Positions 34,992-43,605 are shown, counted from the first letter of the stretch. The stretch is 64,000 nucleotides of DNA from Flagellimonas pacifica (GCF_900215465.1 NZ_OBEH01000001.1:310001-374000); one strand, 5' to 3'. The notes: a model not told the origin generated them from the letters alone. Made by a program: numbers and translations.

Positions 34992-35056
34992 ACAAAAAAT
35001 CCTCTACGACCCCTATGTCCAGCATAGTTTTTTTGCGAGGATTTAACGCAAATATA
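34992..35056 (-). promoter_or_regulatory. greA promoter and attenuator-like leader hairpin
   Basis: A -7 box TATATTTG (minus strand) lies at 35049-35056. Directly downstream, outer arms AAATCCTC (35044-35037) and GAGGATTT (35004-34997) enclose an inner hairpin CTATG/CATAG (35027-35013), and the structure ends in a run of six T. This has the form of an intrinsic terminator right at the start of the greA leader, about 80 bases before the ATG. Confidence 0.55.
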
Positions 35057-35104
35057 GGTAATTTTTACCCAAATTTGCCTCTGTAATGTTTTGAAACCCT
35101 AACT

Positions 35105-35542
35105 ATGAGGCATCTGTGGAGCTGTATTTTATTGTTTTTCTTAATTTCTTGTAATTCAGATGGTACCAACCGAAATCCTTACCTTCAGGAGGTGAGTTTT
35201 AGGTTTGATTTAAACCTAAATCTGCCCTCATACAATAAATTGAGTACTATTGGCAATCCAGTCTATATTCCTAATAACGGTGTTGGCACCAGAGGGGCTT
35301 ATGTAATGAAAACCGGATTTGACACATTTTTTGCCTTTGAGGCCAGTTGTCCCAACCACACCCCAAATAATTGTTCCACTATGTCCTTGGATGGCCAAAA
35401 TGTGGTTTGTTCCTGTGAGGATTTTACATACAACCTTTTTACAGGCGAACAATTGAACAGACCTGATGATGGTAAACGTTATTATGACCTGCTTTTTTAC
35501 AGGACCACACAACGCGGAAATATTATCACCATTTCCAATTGA
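35105..35542 (+). CDS. Rieske-like lipoprotein with altered iron-sulfur ligands
   Basis: 145 residues. The lipobox LFFLISC puts a lipidated Cys at about residue 16. The second half resembles a Rieske domain: FAFEASCPNHTPNNCSTMSLDGQNVVCSCEDFTYNLFTGEQL. Rieske proteins use C-x-H and C-x-x-H; here the pairs read CPNH and CSCE, so the second His is missing and a canonical [2Fe-2S] site is doubtful. It diverges from greA. Function unknown. Confidence 0.66.
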   Translation: MRHLWSCILLFFLISCNSDGTNRNPYLQEVSFRFDLNLNLPSYNKLSTIGNPVYIPNNGVGTRGAYVMKTGFDTFFAFEASCPNHTPNNCSTMSLDGQNVVCSCEDFTYNLFTGEQLNRPDDGKRYYDLLFYRTTQRGNIITISN

Positions 35543-35548
35543 TCAAAA

Positions 35549-36550
35549 TTATAAGTTCCCTAAGATTTTATCCATTGCCCAACTTGTATTCAGACCTGAA
35601 TCTCCCGTAGAAGGATGTGTTGTATTGTCCAATAAGTGCCTTTTAATATTTTCTACATGAAATTGCTGAATATGCACTGGGTGGGAAATTTCCAAACTTT
35701 GTTTACCAGAAGCATTTTCAAGCAATATTGGAGCCTCATCTAGCACCGAAAAACTTATTTTTCCTTCCGAACCCATTATTTCAACCTTGTCTTTCCGTTC
35801 ACCAGCCCCAAAATTCCAACTTCCACTTCCCACAACACCATTTTTATGCTTCCATGCTCCAGTAACCGCATCATAAGCTGAATATAATCCAAGTTGATTT
35901 GAAGCAACTCCATGAGCTTCTTTAATATCGCCCAATAAATAAGCAAACAAATCTAACCCATGACTTGCCAAGTCATCAAAATATCCACCAGGAGCCACTT
36001 TTTTATCAGTTCTCCAGTTGTAAGAACCACTCAAATCCATTTCGTTTGATTGTTTTGTTTTTTGCCAATGGATACATCTAGCCTCGCCAATCAACCCTTC
36101 ATCCAACCACTGTCTTATTCTTAAAAATCTAGGCAAAGAGCGTCGGTAATAAGCAATAAAAAGCGGAAGGTTTTTTGATTTGAAGGCTTCATGAATTGAC
36201 AAACTATCCTGATATGTGGGAGCCATAGGTTTTTCTATGCAACAGGGTTTCCCTGCCGCTGCTACTTGGAGTCCATAAAATCTATGGGTATCTGGTGGAG
36301 TGGCAATATAAATGGCATCTATTTTTGGGTTTTCAATAACCTCTTTCGCATCTGTTGTCCAATGAGGCACCCTATGCCTTAAGGCGTAGTCCTTTGCTTT
36401 TTCGGCATCCCTCCGCATCACCATGCTGACTTCAAATCCAGCAGTCATGCGGTATGCTGGCACACTTTTTTTCTCTGCCACACTTCCACAGCCAATAACA
36501 CCCCAACGAATTGGGGTTTTATCAAAAAAATTAAGGGATTCTGTCATCAT
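35549..36550 (-). CDS. Gfo/Idh/MocA family oxidoreductase
   Basis: 333 residues. N-terminal Rossmann fold RWGVIGCGSVAEKKSVPAY, then the family dinucleotide motif AAGKPCCIEKPMAPT with the EKP lysine, and the C-terminal domain GGYFDDLASHGLDLFAYLLGDI with the catalytic His. The family reduces or oxidises sugar alcohols and sugars. It lies 41 bases after the thiamine-type TonB receptor gene. Its ATG ATG start sits in the loop of a long inverted repeat, so initiation may be controlled or weak. Confidence 0.87.
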   Translation of the reverse strand: MMTESLNFFDKTPIRWGVIGCGSVAEKKSVPAYRMTAGFEVSMVMRRDAEKAKDYALRHRVPHWTTDAKEVIENPKIDAIYIATPPDTHRFYGLQVAAAGKPCCIEKPMAPTYQDSLSIHEAFKSKNLPLFIAYYRRSLPRFLRIRQWLDEGLIGEARCIHWQKTKQSNEMDLSGSYNWRTDKKVAPGGYFDDLASHGLDLFAYLLGDIKEAHGVASNQLGLYSAYDAVTGAWKHKNGVVGSGSWNFGAGERKDKVEIMGSEGKISFSVLDEAPILLENASGKQSLEISHPVHIQQFHVENIKRHLLDNTTHPSTGDSGLNTSWAMDKILGNL

Positions 36551-36574
36551 TTATAAAAATACAGAATCCCTTAA
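36531..36574 (-). terminator. Terminator-like hairpin holding the oxidoreductase start codon
   Basis: Perfect 13-bp arms TTAAGGGATTCTG (36574-36562 on the minus strand) and CAGAATCCCTTAA (36543-36531), followed by seven T, separated by an 18-base loop that contains the ATGATG start of the next gene. By shape it ends the receptor transcript, although its 3' arm and T-run are coding sequence of the oxidoreductase. Confidence 0.7.
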
Positions 36575-36591
36575 AAATGTGTTACTGCTTT

Positions 36592-38760
36592 CTAAAAATT
36601 AACCGTGGCTCCCAACAAAAAGTTGATTCCAGCTTGGGGATAATAGTAAATATAGCCTCCTCCATAATCTGCTCCATTGGAAACAATATCCTGATCCAAA
36701 ATATTGTTCACTAAACCGGTTAGTGCAATATTCTTTACAAAAGAGTTGATTTCAATAACATATTGTACGTTAAAATCTGTTTGGGAATAACTGTCCAACA
36801 CGGATGCCTCAGAATCTATATTGCCCATATATTGCTCTCCCACATATTTTGAAAGCAATGAAACCTGCAGGTTGTCATTAGGTGCAAAAGCCAAGATACC
36901 TCCAGCAACTATGCTGGGTGAAAATGCAATATGGGTATTTCCTAGGTTTTGAAGCACATCATCATTTTGAGTAATAAAGTCCACATTTTTATTATCACTA
37001 AGGGCTATATTGGGTCTCAACATAAATTGTTTTCCCAATTGGATATTAGCATCCAATTCCAGTCCTAAGCGATAGCTGTCCCCCACATTTTCTCTAAGCG
37101 GAGCTCCAACATCATTCAATTCACCAGTGAGTACCAATTGATCTTTGTAACCCATATAGTATGCGTTTGCATTCAATTGAAATGAAGGGGAAACATAACG
37201 CCATCCCAATTCAAAATCATTCAAACGTTCTGGTTTAGGATTTCCATTTTTATAATCATTACGATTAGGCTCTCTATTAGCCACAGCATATGAAAAATAG
37301 AAGTTGTGGTTAGGGTTAAGGTCAAAAGTGATTCCAGCCTTGGGGTTAAAAAAATTGAAGGTGTCATCCACTAGGCCAGTATCCGCAGCATTGGCTTCGT
37401 AACCTACTCCTCGATATTGGATATCACCAAAAACCGACCATTTATCATCCAATCTATAGTTTGCCTTTACATAAGCATTGAAGTCGGTTTTTGTTGAATT
37501 GTTATCATAATAACGATCTCTAATATTACTATTGCTTGCAAAACGGGCCCAAACAACCTCTCCAAAATGATCTCCTTTATAGGAATTATACCCCCCTCCC
37601 AAAATTAGGTCAAGGTTTTCTTTTTTGTGGTTAATGGATGTCACAAAACCATAAACATCATTGTCCAACCATCTTCTTCTTACCAAATCAGTTGTATTGA
37701 CAATCTCTCCATTTACTGTCAAAGGTTCAAATCCATAGGTTGCGAAATCATCGTCTTCCTTGAATTGCTCAAAAAACCCTCGCCCGCGAGTATAGTGTAA
37801 TGCTATATTGGCATTCCATGAAGGATTGATTGTTTCATTCCAATGTAATTGAAAATGGTCTTGCTTATAATTGTCCTCTTCCTTTTCATAGAACTGTGTG
37901 TTTCCGTTTTCATCGGTATAGATTCCTGCAGAATTAAACGTCCTATTAGTTCTCAAAGTTTCTGCATCAATGCCATTCCATGCTTGATACGTTACCTCAT
38001 GTCCCCCAAAAAGCAAAGCTTTTATCAAAGTGTTCTCATCCTTATATGTCCCCTGCAAAAAATAACCATCCAATTCGGAAGTGGCCCTATCAATATAGCC
38101 ATCAGATGTAATACGCGATAATCTTCCAGAAAGTTCAAAATGATTGTTCATAAGCCCAGTACTGAACTTCATATTATTTCTGAGTGTGTTAAAACTCCCA
38201 ATTGATGAAGATATTCTACCATAGGCCTGTTCTGAAAAAGCATCGGTAAGCAAATTCAGACTAGCACCAAAAGCACCTGCTCCATTAGTAGATGTACCAA
38301 CACCTCTTTGCAACTGTAAACTTTCGGTAGATGACGCAAAGTCTGGCATATTCACCCAAAAGGTACCCTGCGATTCAGCATCGTTGTACGGGATTCCATT
38401 GATGGTAACATTTACCCTAGTGGCATCGCTTCCACGAACCCGAATTCCAGTATAGCCAATTCCAGCGCCAGCGTCAGAGGTTGTCACCACAGCAGGCAGA
38501 AAATTCATTAAAACAGGGATATCTTGCCCCAAATTTCTCGGAGTGATTTCTGCTTTGTTCAAATTGGAAAAAGTGATGGGGAACTCTTTAGTTACCCGAA
38601 CTGCTTGAACCAATACCTCGTCAAGCACAATTTTCTTGCCTTCAAGCGAATCTGTTGGCGATTGTTGTGCACTTACTGTAAGTGCCAGCCCTGTAAGGGC
38701 AATTGTTGTGAATAAAGATGTTTTAACGCGATAGTTCCTATTGTTTTTTAGTTGTCGCAT
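36592..38760 (-). CDS. TonB-dependent receptor, TPP-riboswitch controlled (probable thiamine uptake)
   Basis: 722 residues from the ATG at 38760; signal peptide SLFTTIALTGLALTVSAQ. A short N-terminal stretch with the possible TonB box KIVLDEVLVQA, the plug domain (GIRVRGSDATRVNVTINGIPYNDAESQGTFWVNMPDF), then a 22-strand-type barrel ending in an aromatic residue (LLGATVNF). The TPP riboswitch upstream on the same strand implies control by thiamine pyrophosphate, hence a receptor for thiamine or its precursors. Distance from the riboswitch to the ATG is about 150 bases. Confidence 0.9.
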   Translation of the reverse strand: MRQLKNNRNYRVKTSLFTTIALTGLALTVSAQQSPTDSLEGKKIVLDEVLVQAVRVTKEFPITFSNLNKAEITPRNLGQDIPVLMNFLPAVVTTSDAGAGIGYTGIRVRGSDATRVNVTINGIPYNDAESQGTFWVNMPDFASSTESLQLQRGVGTSTNGAGAFGASLNLLTDAFSEQAYGRISSSIGSFNTLRNNMKFSTGLMNNHFELSGRLSRITSDGYIDRATSELDGYFLQGTYKDENTLIKALLFGGHEVTYQAWNGIDAETLRTNRTFNSAGIYTDENGNTQFYEKEEDNYKQDHFQLHWNETINPSWNANIALHYTRGRGFFEQFKEDDDFATYGFEPLTVNGEIVNTTDLVRRRWLDNDVYGFVTSINHKKENLDLILGGGYNSYKGDHFGEVVWARFASNSNIRDRYYDNNSTKTDFNAYVKANYRLDDKWSVFGDIQYRGVGYEANAADTGLVDDTFNFFNPKAGITFDLNPNHNFYFSYAVANREPNRNDYKNGNPKPERLNDFELGWRYVSPSFQLNANAYYMGYKDQLVLTGELNDVGAPLRENVGDSYRLGLELDANIQLGKQFMLRPNIALSDNKNVDFITQNDDVLQNLGNTHIAFSPSIVAGGILAFAPNDNLQVSLLSKYVGEQYMGNIDSEASVLDSYSQTDFNVQYVIEINSFVKNIALTGLVNNILDQDIVSNGADYGGGYIYYYPQAGINFLLGATVNF

Positions 38761-38879
38761 TGAACCGCTTTTTACCTCCGCGGCCTTGAGGTTGATCATT
38801 GAATAAATCGGTTTCATCCGTAAAAATGTTTACGAATAAAAGGGGCCATTATTCCTGTTAATTAATTTGATTTTGTTTC

Positions 38880-38898
38880 AAAAGAAACATAGAAATTC
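38880..38898 (-). other. Possible hairpin between riboswitch and receptor gene
   Basis: The minus strand contains GTTTCTTTTGAAAC at about 38876-38889, a 5-bp hairpin with a TTTT loop, in A/T-rich DNA. It could belong to the riboswitch expression platform, but I cannot show pairing with the aptamer. Confidence 0.25.
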
Positions 38899-38911
38899 CA
38901 AGATGCGCTAA

Positions 38912-38992
38912 GCGCAATCCCTTGGCAGCATTACCCGCCCAGGTTCATTGGGTATAATCTCAGCCTTCATTATAAAAGCACCCCTTTGAGAT
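38912..38992 (-). ncRNA. TPP riboswitch (THI element)
   Basis: On the minus strand the conserved blocks of the thiamine pyrophosphate aptamer appear in order: AGGGGTGC, GGCTGAGATTATACCC, AATGAACCTGG, and GGGTAATGCTGCCAAGGGA. CTGAGA is the pyrimidine-sensing loop and the GGGTAATGC block helps bind the diphosphate. The spacing matches known TPP aptamers. It lies upstream of the TonB receptor and diverges from the hybrid kinase. Confidence 0.95.
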
Positions 38993-39106
38993 GCCACAAA
39001 TGTAAGATTGGATATTGATTTTTCATAGTAAAAAAGTATCATAATTAACATTTTTATAGAACTACCATTAATACGCCTTACGTACATATTTAAGCAAGAC
39101 TCTTTT

Positions 39107-41566
39107 ATGCTCACCAAATCCAGAAAAAGATTTACTATAAAAATTATTGCCGGTTATTTAATATTGGGCATGATAACCCTATTGGCCGGTTTTTTTATCT
39201 ATGCTGAATTCAACAACTACTCAGCTGGTCAAAACAAAGAAAATGAAAGCACCAAGTTACTAAAGACCAATTCATTGCTCACTGAGCTTTATGAAGCGGA
39301 GAACCTCTCCAAGTTGGCATTACAAAACAAAAAAAGGAAGAGCTTGAATACCTACGCAAAAAAGGTAGACTCCATTTTCCATACTATAGAGGCGTTAAAA
39401 CTACTAGCAAAAGATACAGGTCAAATTGGCAAGCTGATCACTGTACAAAAATTATTGCAGCAAAAGGTTTACAACAATGCTGAGCTTAGAAAGCTTAAGG
39501 TGAAAAATGAGAATAATGCCCCTATAGACTCTCTTCTGAGCGCTTTTAAAAAAATGGAAACGGATTTAGGCAGGATTACCCCTGAGACTTTTGTGCCCAA
39601 TTTTTATCAACTTCCTGCCAAGACCCAAAAATCTATCCGTGAATATGTAGCCATTTTGAACGAAAATATTCCAGAAAATGCTTCAAGAAAAACCAGCGCC
39701 AATGCATTGGATTCGATTCTAAATCTATCTAAATCAATGTTGGAAGATGCAAAGATAGAAACAGCAAAATTAGAGCGTTCTATGATAGCCAAAGAGCTGC
39801 AGATCTATAAGGTAGACCTTGAACTTTCCCAAAAACTCAGGAGTATAATTTCCGCATTTGAGCAAGAGCTGATCATGGAGGTCTATTCCAATAATTTAAG
39901 CAAGCAAACACTCCTTAAAAGAAGTGCGCAATTTGCGTGGGCAGCAGCTATTCTAGGATTTATACTTGTATGTGTCTTCACTTTTTTGATTGCTAATGAT
40001 TATTGGAAAGGTCAACTATATAGGGAAAGATTGGAAAAAGAAAAAAGGTATTCCGAATCTCTCTTGAAAAGTAGGGAGCAATTGATATCAACGGTAAGTC
40101 ATGATATAAGATCTCCGTTGCATACCCTGAAGGGCTACATGGAATTATTGGAACATGAATCCACGGACAACGAGCAGGCACACTATTTTGAAACTATGAA
40201 ATCAGCAGCAGGATATGTAGAGAATCTCATGAACGACCTGTTGGATTTTTCAAAATTGGAAGCAGGCAAGACATCCATAGAAAATGTTTCTTTTATTATT
40301 TCCGATTTAATTTCGGAAACAATCTTAAATTTTGAAGAAACAGGTTTGGAAAAATCCATTCCATTGCATCTAGAAATTGCTGAAAATTTGAAAACTCCAA
40401 TAATTGGAGATCCATTAAGGGTAAGACAAATATTGACCAACCTAATTGGGAATGCCTTTAAATTTACCTATAAGGGTTCAGTGAAAATCAAGGCTTTTGT
40501 CAGGGAAGAGCATAGAGTTTCTAGAGTACAAATCCAAGTTGCCGATACCGGTATTGGTATTGAGAAAGAGAAACAGGAGCTGATATTCAAGGAATTTGTG
40601 CAAGCAGGAAATTCTTCTGAGGAGAAAATAGAGGGGTACGGATTAGGACTTACAATCTCAAAAAAACTTGCCGAGTTATTAGGAGGAACTTTAGAGGTTG
40701 AAAGCGAAGTAAACAAGGGCAGCACATTTACTTTTTCAATGCCGTTGACATTTTCAAGAAACAACATTCCTTCCAAAGAAATTTTAGAGCCCCATTTTGA
40801 AAATAGGTTATCACTTATCATTCTTGATGACGATAAAACCCTGTTGAAACTTTTAAAGGAAATCTGTGAAACATATGGTCTTAGAATAGAAACGTTTTCG
40901 TCTTTTGAAGATTTAAAAAAAGTAAGTCCATTGGACTATGATGTTGTTCTGACAGATATTCAAATGCCAAAAATTAGTGGGTTTGAAGTAATAAAGGAGT
41001 TTAAAAAAGGAGCTGTTCCTAATTATAAAAGCCAACCTATTATCGCAATGACCGGTAAGCGTGAAATTCCCAAAAGCCAATTCCTCAATGTTGGATTTAG
41101 AGATGTTCTGTTAAAGCCTTTTTCCGGAGAAACCTTGCTAAAAGTCCTGAATGGAATTAACAAACCTTTTGATTCAGCAATTGAAAAAATTAATCAGATG
41201 AAAGGTGTATCCTCTGACTTGTTCAGTACGGAAATCATCTCATCATTTTTGAATAGTGATCAGGCAATCCACGAGGTTTTGAACACTTTTTTGAGCAATA
41301 CGGATAAAAACCTGAAACTCCTTTCAAAGGCCGTCAAAAAAAGAAAGCATCTTGAAATCATTGCTGTTTCGCATAAAATGCTTCCTATGTTCAGGCAACT
41401 CAAAGTTGATAGTGCAGTGCCCATTTTGGAAAATTTTGAACAGGTAACACCCAATATTTCATACCAAAAAAGCCTAGAGGATTTGGAACTGTTAAACCTT
41501 TCTATCTCCAATTTAAAAGAAGAAATGCAAACGTATTTGACTACACTTCTAGTTGATAATAATTAA
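39107..41566 (+). CDS. Hybrid histidine kinase with receiver and HPt domains
   Basis: 819 residues. Membrane helix 1 (about 12-30), a long extracytoplasmic coiled-coil sensor (30-275), membrane helix 2 (about 279-297), HisKA with STVSHDIRSPLHTLKGY (His332), HATPase (NLIGNAFKFTYKG, DTGIGIEKEKQ, GYGLGLTISKKL), receiver (LIILDDDKTLL, LTDIQMPKISG with Asp617) and a C-terminal HPt domain (AVSHKMLPMF, His756). A complete phosphorelay in one chain. It converges on and overlaps the NtrC-type regulator by 26 bases; the two are a likely pair. Confidence 0.9.
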   Translation: MLTKSRKRFTIKIIAGYLILGMITLLAGFFIYAEFNNYSAGQNKENESTKLLKTNSLLTELYEAENLSKLALQNKKRKSLNTYAKKVDSIFHTIEALKLLAKDTGQIGKLITVQKLLQQKVYNNAELRKLKVKNENNAPIDSLLSAFKKMETDLGRITPETFVPNFYQLPAKTQKSIREYVAILNENIPENASRKTSANALDSILNLSKSMLEDAKIETAKLERSMIAKELQIYKVDLELSQKLRSIISAFEQELIMEVYSNNLSKQTLLKRSAQFAWAAAILGFILVCVFTFLIANDYWKGQLYRERLEKEKRYSESLLKSREQLISTVSHDIRSPLHTLKGYMELLEHESTDNEQAHYFETMKSAAGYVENLMNDLLDFSKLEAGKTSIENVSFIISDLISETILNFEETGLEKSIPLHLEIAENLKTPIIGDPLRVRQILTNLIGNAFKFTYKGSVKIKAFVREEHRVSRVQIQVADTGIGIEKEKQELIFKEFVQAGNSSEEKIEGYGLGLTISKKLAELLGGTLEVESEVNKGSTFTFSMPLTFSRNNIPSKEILEPHFENRLSLIILDDDKTLLKLLKEICETYGLRIETFSSFEDLKKVSPLDYDVVLTDIQMPKISGFEVIKEFKKGAVPNYKSQPIIAMTGKREIPKSQFLNVGFRDVLLKPFSGETLLKVLNGINKPFDSAIEKINQMKGVSSDLFSTEIISSFLNSDQAIHEVLNTFLSNTDKNLKLLSKAVKKRKHLEIIAVSHKMLPMFRQLKVDSAVPILENFEQVTPNISYQKSLEDLELLNLSISNLKEEMQTYLTTLLVDNN

Positions 41567-42887
41567 TCTTGTTGTATAAGGTCTTTCTTGTTATTTGCAA
41601 AAGTTTGGCAGCTTTGCTCTTATTAAAATTGGTTTGTTTCAATGCCTTGAGAATCCTTTCCTTTTCAAATTTATGTTTTGAAAAATCTCCTAATTCATCT
41701 TCTTCAGATTCAGTCTTCAAAGTTTGAGGAACAGCATCTAAACCTATGATATCACCATCAGTGAATAGCACAGATCGTTTTATCACATTGTTCAGTTCTC
41801 TTAGATTTCCGGGCCAATTGTAACTAAAAAAAATTTGTTTTACTTCCTTCGATAGTTGGTTTACATTTTTGTTCAGTTCGGCATTGGCATTTTTCAAAAA
41901 GAACTCGACAAATAACATTAAATCCTCTTTTCTGGCTTTTAGTGATGGGATTTCAATTGAAAATTCATTCAGGCGGTGAAATAAATCTTCCCTAAAATTG
42001 CCCTGTGCAACAGCTTCGGTCAAATCTTCATTGGTAGCGGCCACAATCCTAACATCCACAGAAACCTCTCTGGTACTCCCCACCCGTTTTATTTTTCGTT
42101 CCTGAATTGCCCGGAGCAGCTGTACTTGGTTTTCATAGGAAAGATTTCCTATTTCATCCAAAAAGAGCGTACCTCCATTTGCTGCTTCAAAATGCCCTAT
42201 TTTGTCTTCAATGGCCCCTGTAAAGCTCCCCTTTATATGACCAAAAAACTCACTGGTCGCCAACTCTTTTGGGATGGCCCCACAATCAACAGCCACAAAG
42301 TTTTTGTCTTTTTGTTTACTAATATTATGGATTGCCCTAGCAGTAACCTCCTTTCCTGTGCCACTTTCTCCAATTAACAAAACAGACATGTTCGTTGGGG
42401 CTACCAGCTCAATATATTGTTGTAATTTTTTTGACGCCTCTCCACTCCCTATTATTTTGTTTGTACTCTTATTGGCACTTATAGTGCTTAATTTAATCGT
42501 TTCGTGAAGTTTCAATTCCTTGGAACCATTTGCATTTAGTGCACTGGCAATTACTTCCAAGATACTTTCAGGTGTAAAGGGTTTAGATATATAATCAAAT
42601 GCCCCTTTCTTCATCGCCTGTACGGCAGTTTTAACCTCGGCAAAGCCTGTCATTAAAATTACACGGGTTTTGGGTGACTTCTCTTTTATTTTGGAAAGCA
42701 ATGAGATTCCATCTCCTTCCGGCAGTCTAACATCACACAAAATGATATCGAAAAAATCAGTCGCCAATTTTTCTCGGGCCTCTTTAAGATTAAAGCTTGC
42801 GGAAACCCCATAGCCTTGTCTGGTCAAAAACTTTTGAAGCATTTGACAAAAAGCAGTATCGTCTTCAATGATTAAGATTTTGGGCAT
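41541..42887 (-). CDS. Sigma-54 dependent response regulator (NtrC type)
   Basis: 448 residues. Receiver domain 1-120 with Asp52 (CDVRLPEGDG), AAA+ domain with Walker A GESGTGKE, the sigma-54 contact loop GSFTGA (GAFTGA in most members), Walker B GGTLFLDEIGN and the arginine-finger region FREDLFHRL, then a Fis-type helix-turn-helix NKSKAAKLLQITRKTLYNKI at the end. It activates RpoN promoters when phosphorylated, probably by the neighbouring hybrid kinase. No strong -24/-12 site is evident nearby. Confidence 0.93.
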   Translation of the reverse strand: MPKILIIEDDTAFCQMLQKFLTRQGYGVSASFNLKEAREKLATDFFDIILCDVRLPEGDGISLLSKIKEKSPKTRVILMTGFAEVKTAVQAMKKGAFDYISKPFTPESILEVIASALNANGSKELKLHETIKLSTISANKSTNKIIGSGEASKKLQQYIELVAPTNMSVLLIGESGTGKEVTARAIHNISKQKDKNFVAVDCGAIPKELATSEFFGHIKGSFTGAIEDKIGHFEAANGGTLFLDEIGNLSYENQVQLLRAIQERKIKRVGSTREVSVDVRIVAATNEDLTEAVAQGNFREDLFHRLNEFSIEIPSLKARKEDLMLFVEFFLKNANAELNKNVNQLSKEVKQIFFSYNWPGNLRELNNVIKRSVLFTDGDIIGLDAVPQTLKTESEEDELGDFSKHKFEKERILKALKQTNFNKSKAAKLLQITRKTLYNKINYYQLEV

Positions 42888-42956
42888 CTCAGTATCTAAT
42901 ATACGATACCGATCAAGTATGGGATTTTAACTATTTGGTAAAATTATCACAAAAGG

Positions 42957-42982
42957 GAGGGGCCTGCTACAGCAGACCCCTC
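42957..42982 (-). terminator. Intrinsic terminator of the PepSY-like gene
   Basis: Arms GAGGGG-CTGCT and AGCAG-CCCCTC (42957-42982) pair over 11 bp with one internal mismatch and a 2-base tip. The minus strand continues with CCTTTTG. It separates the PepSY-like gene from the response regulator gene. Confidence 0.8.
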
Positions 42983-43022
42983 TCAAACCAAACTAACCTA
43001 ACACGATTAATCAAAACTCATG

Positions 43023-43328
43023 CTATATCTCTATCCAGTTACCTTCGGCATCTGCATAAACAGTTCCCTTAGTTCCATCTTTAAGGGATAGTTCCAATTT
43101 ATACTGATCTGACTCATTTTTATAAGCTTTGTCAATACTCGCCGTTGGGTAATCTTTTTTGACAGCAGCTTTAACTGTCTCAGGCAAATCTGAAATATTG
43201 ATTTCCTGAAAATCCTGTATTGAAGCTACTGTGGTAGTCTCATCCATTTGTGCCTCTGCGGTCTCTTCTTGCGCCATAGCTGTTAAACCAACAAAAGATA
43301 AAACTGTAGCAAAAAATAAATTTTTCAT
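43023..43328 (-). CDS. Small secreted PepSY-like protein
   Basis: 101 residues. Signal peptide MKNLFFATVLSFVGLTAMAQ, an acidic linker rich in Glu/Thr, then a PepSY-like domain: INISDLPETVKAAVKKDYPTASIDKAYKNESDQYKLELSLKDGTKGTVYADAEGNWIEI. Such proteins are periplasmic and often lie beside two-component systems, which they may modulate or be controlled by. Here the NtrC-type regulator is the next gene downstream. Confidence 0.83.
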   Translation of the reverse strand: MKNLFFATVLSFVGLTAMAQEETAEAQMDETTTVASIQDFQEINISDLPETVKAAVKKDYPTASIDKAYKNESDQYKLELSLKDGTKGTVYADAEGNWIEI

Positions 43329-43505
43329 GTGTATTCTATTTTTAAAAATTAAACTTGACTATTCTTATGAAAATCCAATGCCATTATTTATTAGATTTGG
43401 ATTTTATCTTAATCCACTGATATATAGATGTTTAATTTCTTATTATGAAAAGAGGCGGTGTGTATTTTTGTTTACAGTAAGGTGAAAACTGTATATTTTT
43501 TATAC
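43329..43505. other. Intergenic stretch with a 7-bp hairpin
   Basis: No gene seen. CTGTATA (43489-43495) and TATACAG (43501-43507) form a perfect small palindrome with a T5 loop, just beyond the terminator of the micro-ORF unit. A weak sigma-54-like TGGCATTGGATTTTCA occurs on the minus strand at 43383-43368, about 40 bases before the PepSY-like ATG; it lacks the -12 GC. Confidence 0.4.
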
Positions 43506-43507
43506 AG

Positions 43508-43531
43508 AAAAGGCTGCAGAAGCAGCCCTTT
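43508..43531 (-). terminator. Intrinsic terminator of the 38-residue micro-ORF unit
   Basis: Arms GGGCTGC and GCAGCC with flanking AAA/TTT pairs (43508-43531) form a stable stem with a TTCT loop, followed by TTTTCTG on the minus strand. Confidence 0.65.
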
Positions 43532-43553
43532 CAATTTCACCAACATTCTAACC

Positions 43554-43601
43554 TTAAAGGATATTGGCTACTATGGATAACGCAAAGGTTAGTGTTTGCA
43601 T
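43554..43601 (-). CDS. Possible 15-residue peptide
   Basis: Minus strand ATG at 43601 encodes MQTLTFALSIVANIL and a stop. It overlaps nothing and lies between the 38-residue ORF and the terminator. Too short to judge by coding statistics; reported only because of its position in a compact transcription unit. Confidence 0.2.
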   Translation of the reverse strand: MQTLTFALSIVANIL

Positions 43602-43605
43602 AGCA

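Noticed and set aside
38908-39117. Minus-strand open frame of 69 codons
   Set aside because: It lies over the TPP riboswitch; the DNA is explained by RNA structure and the protein looks random.
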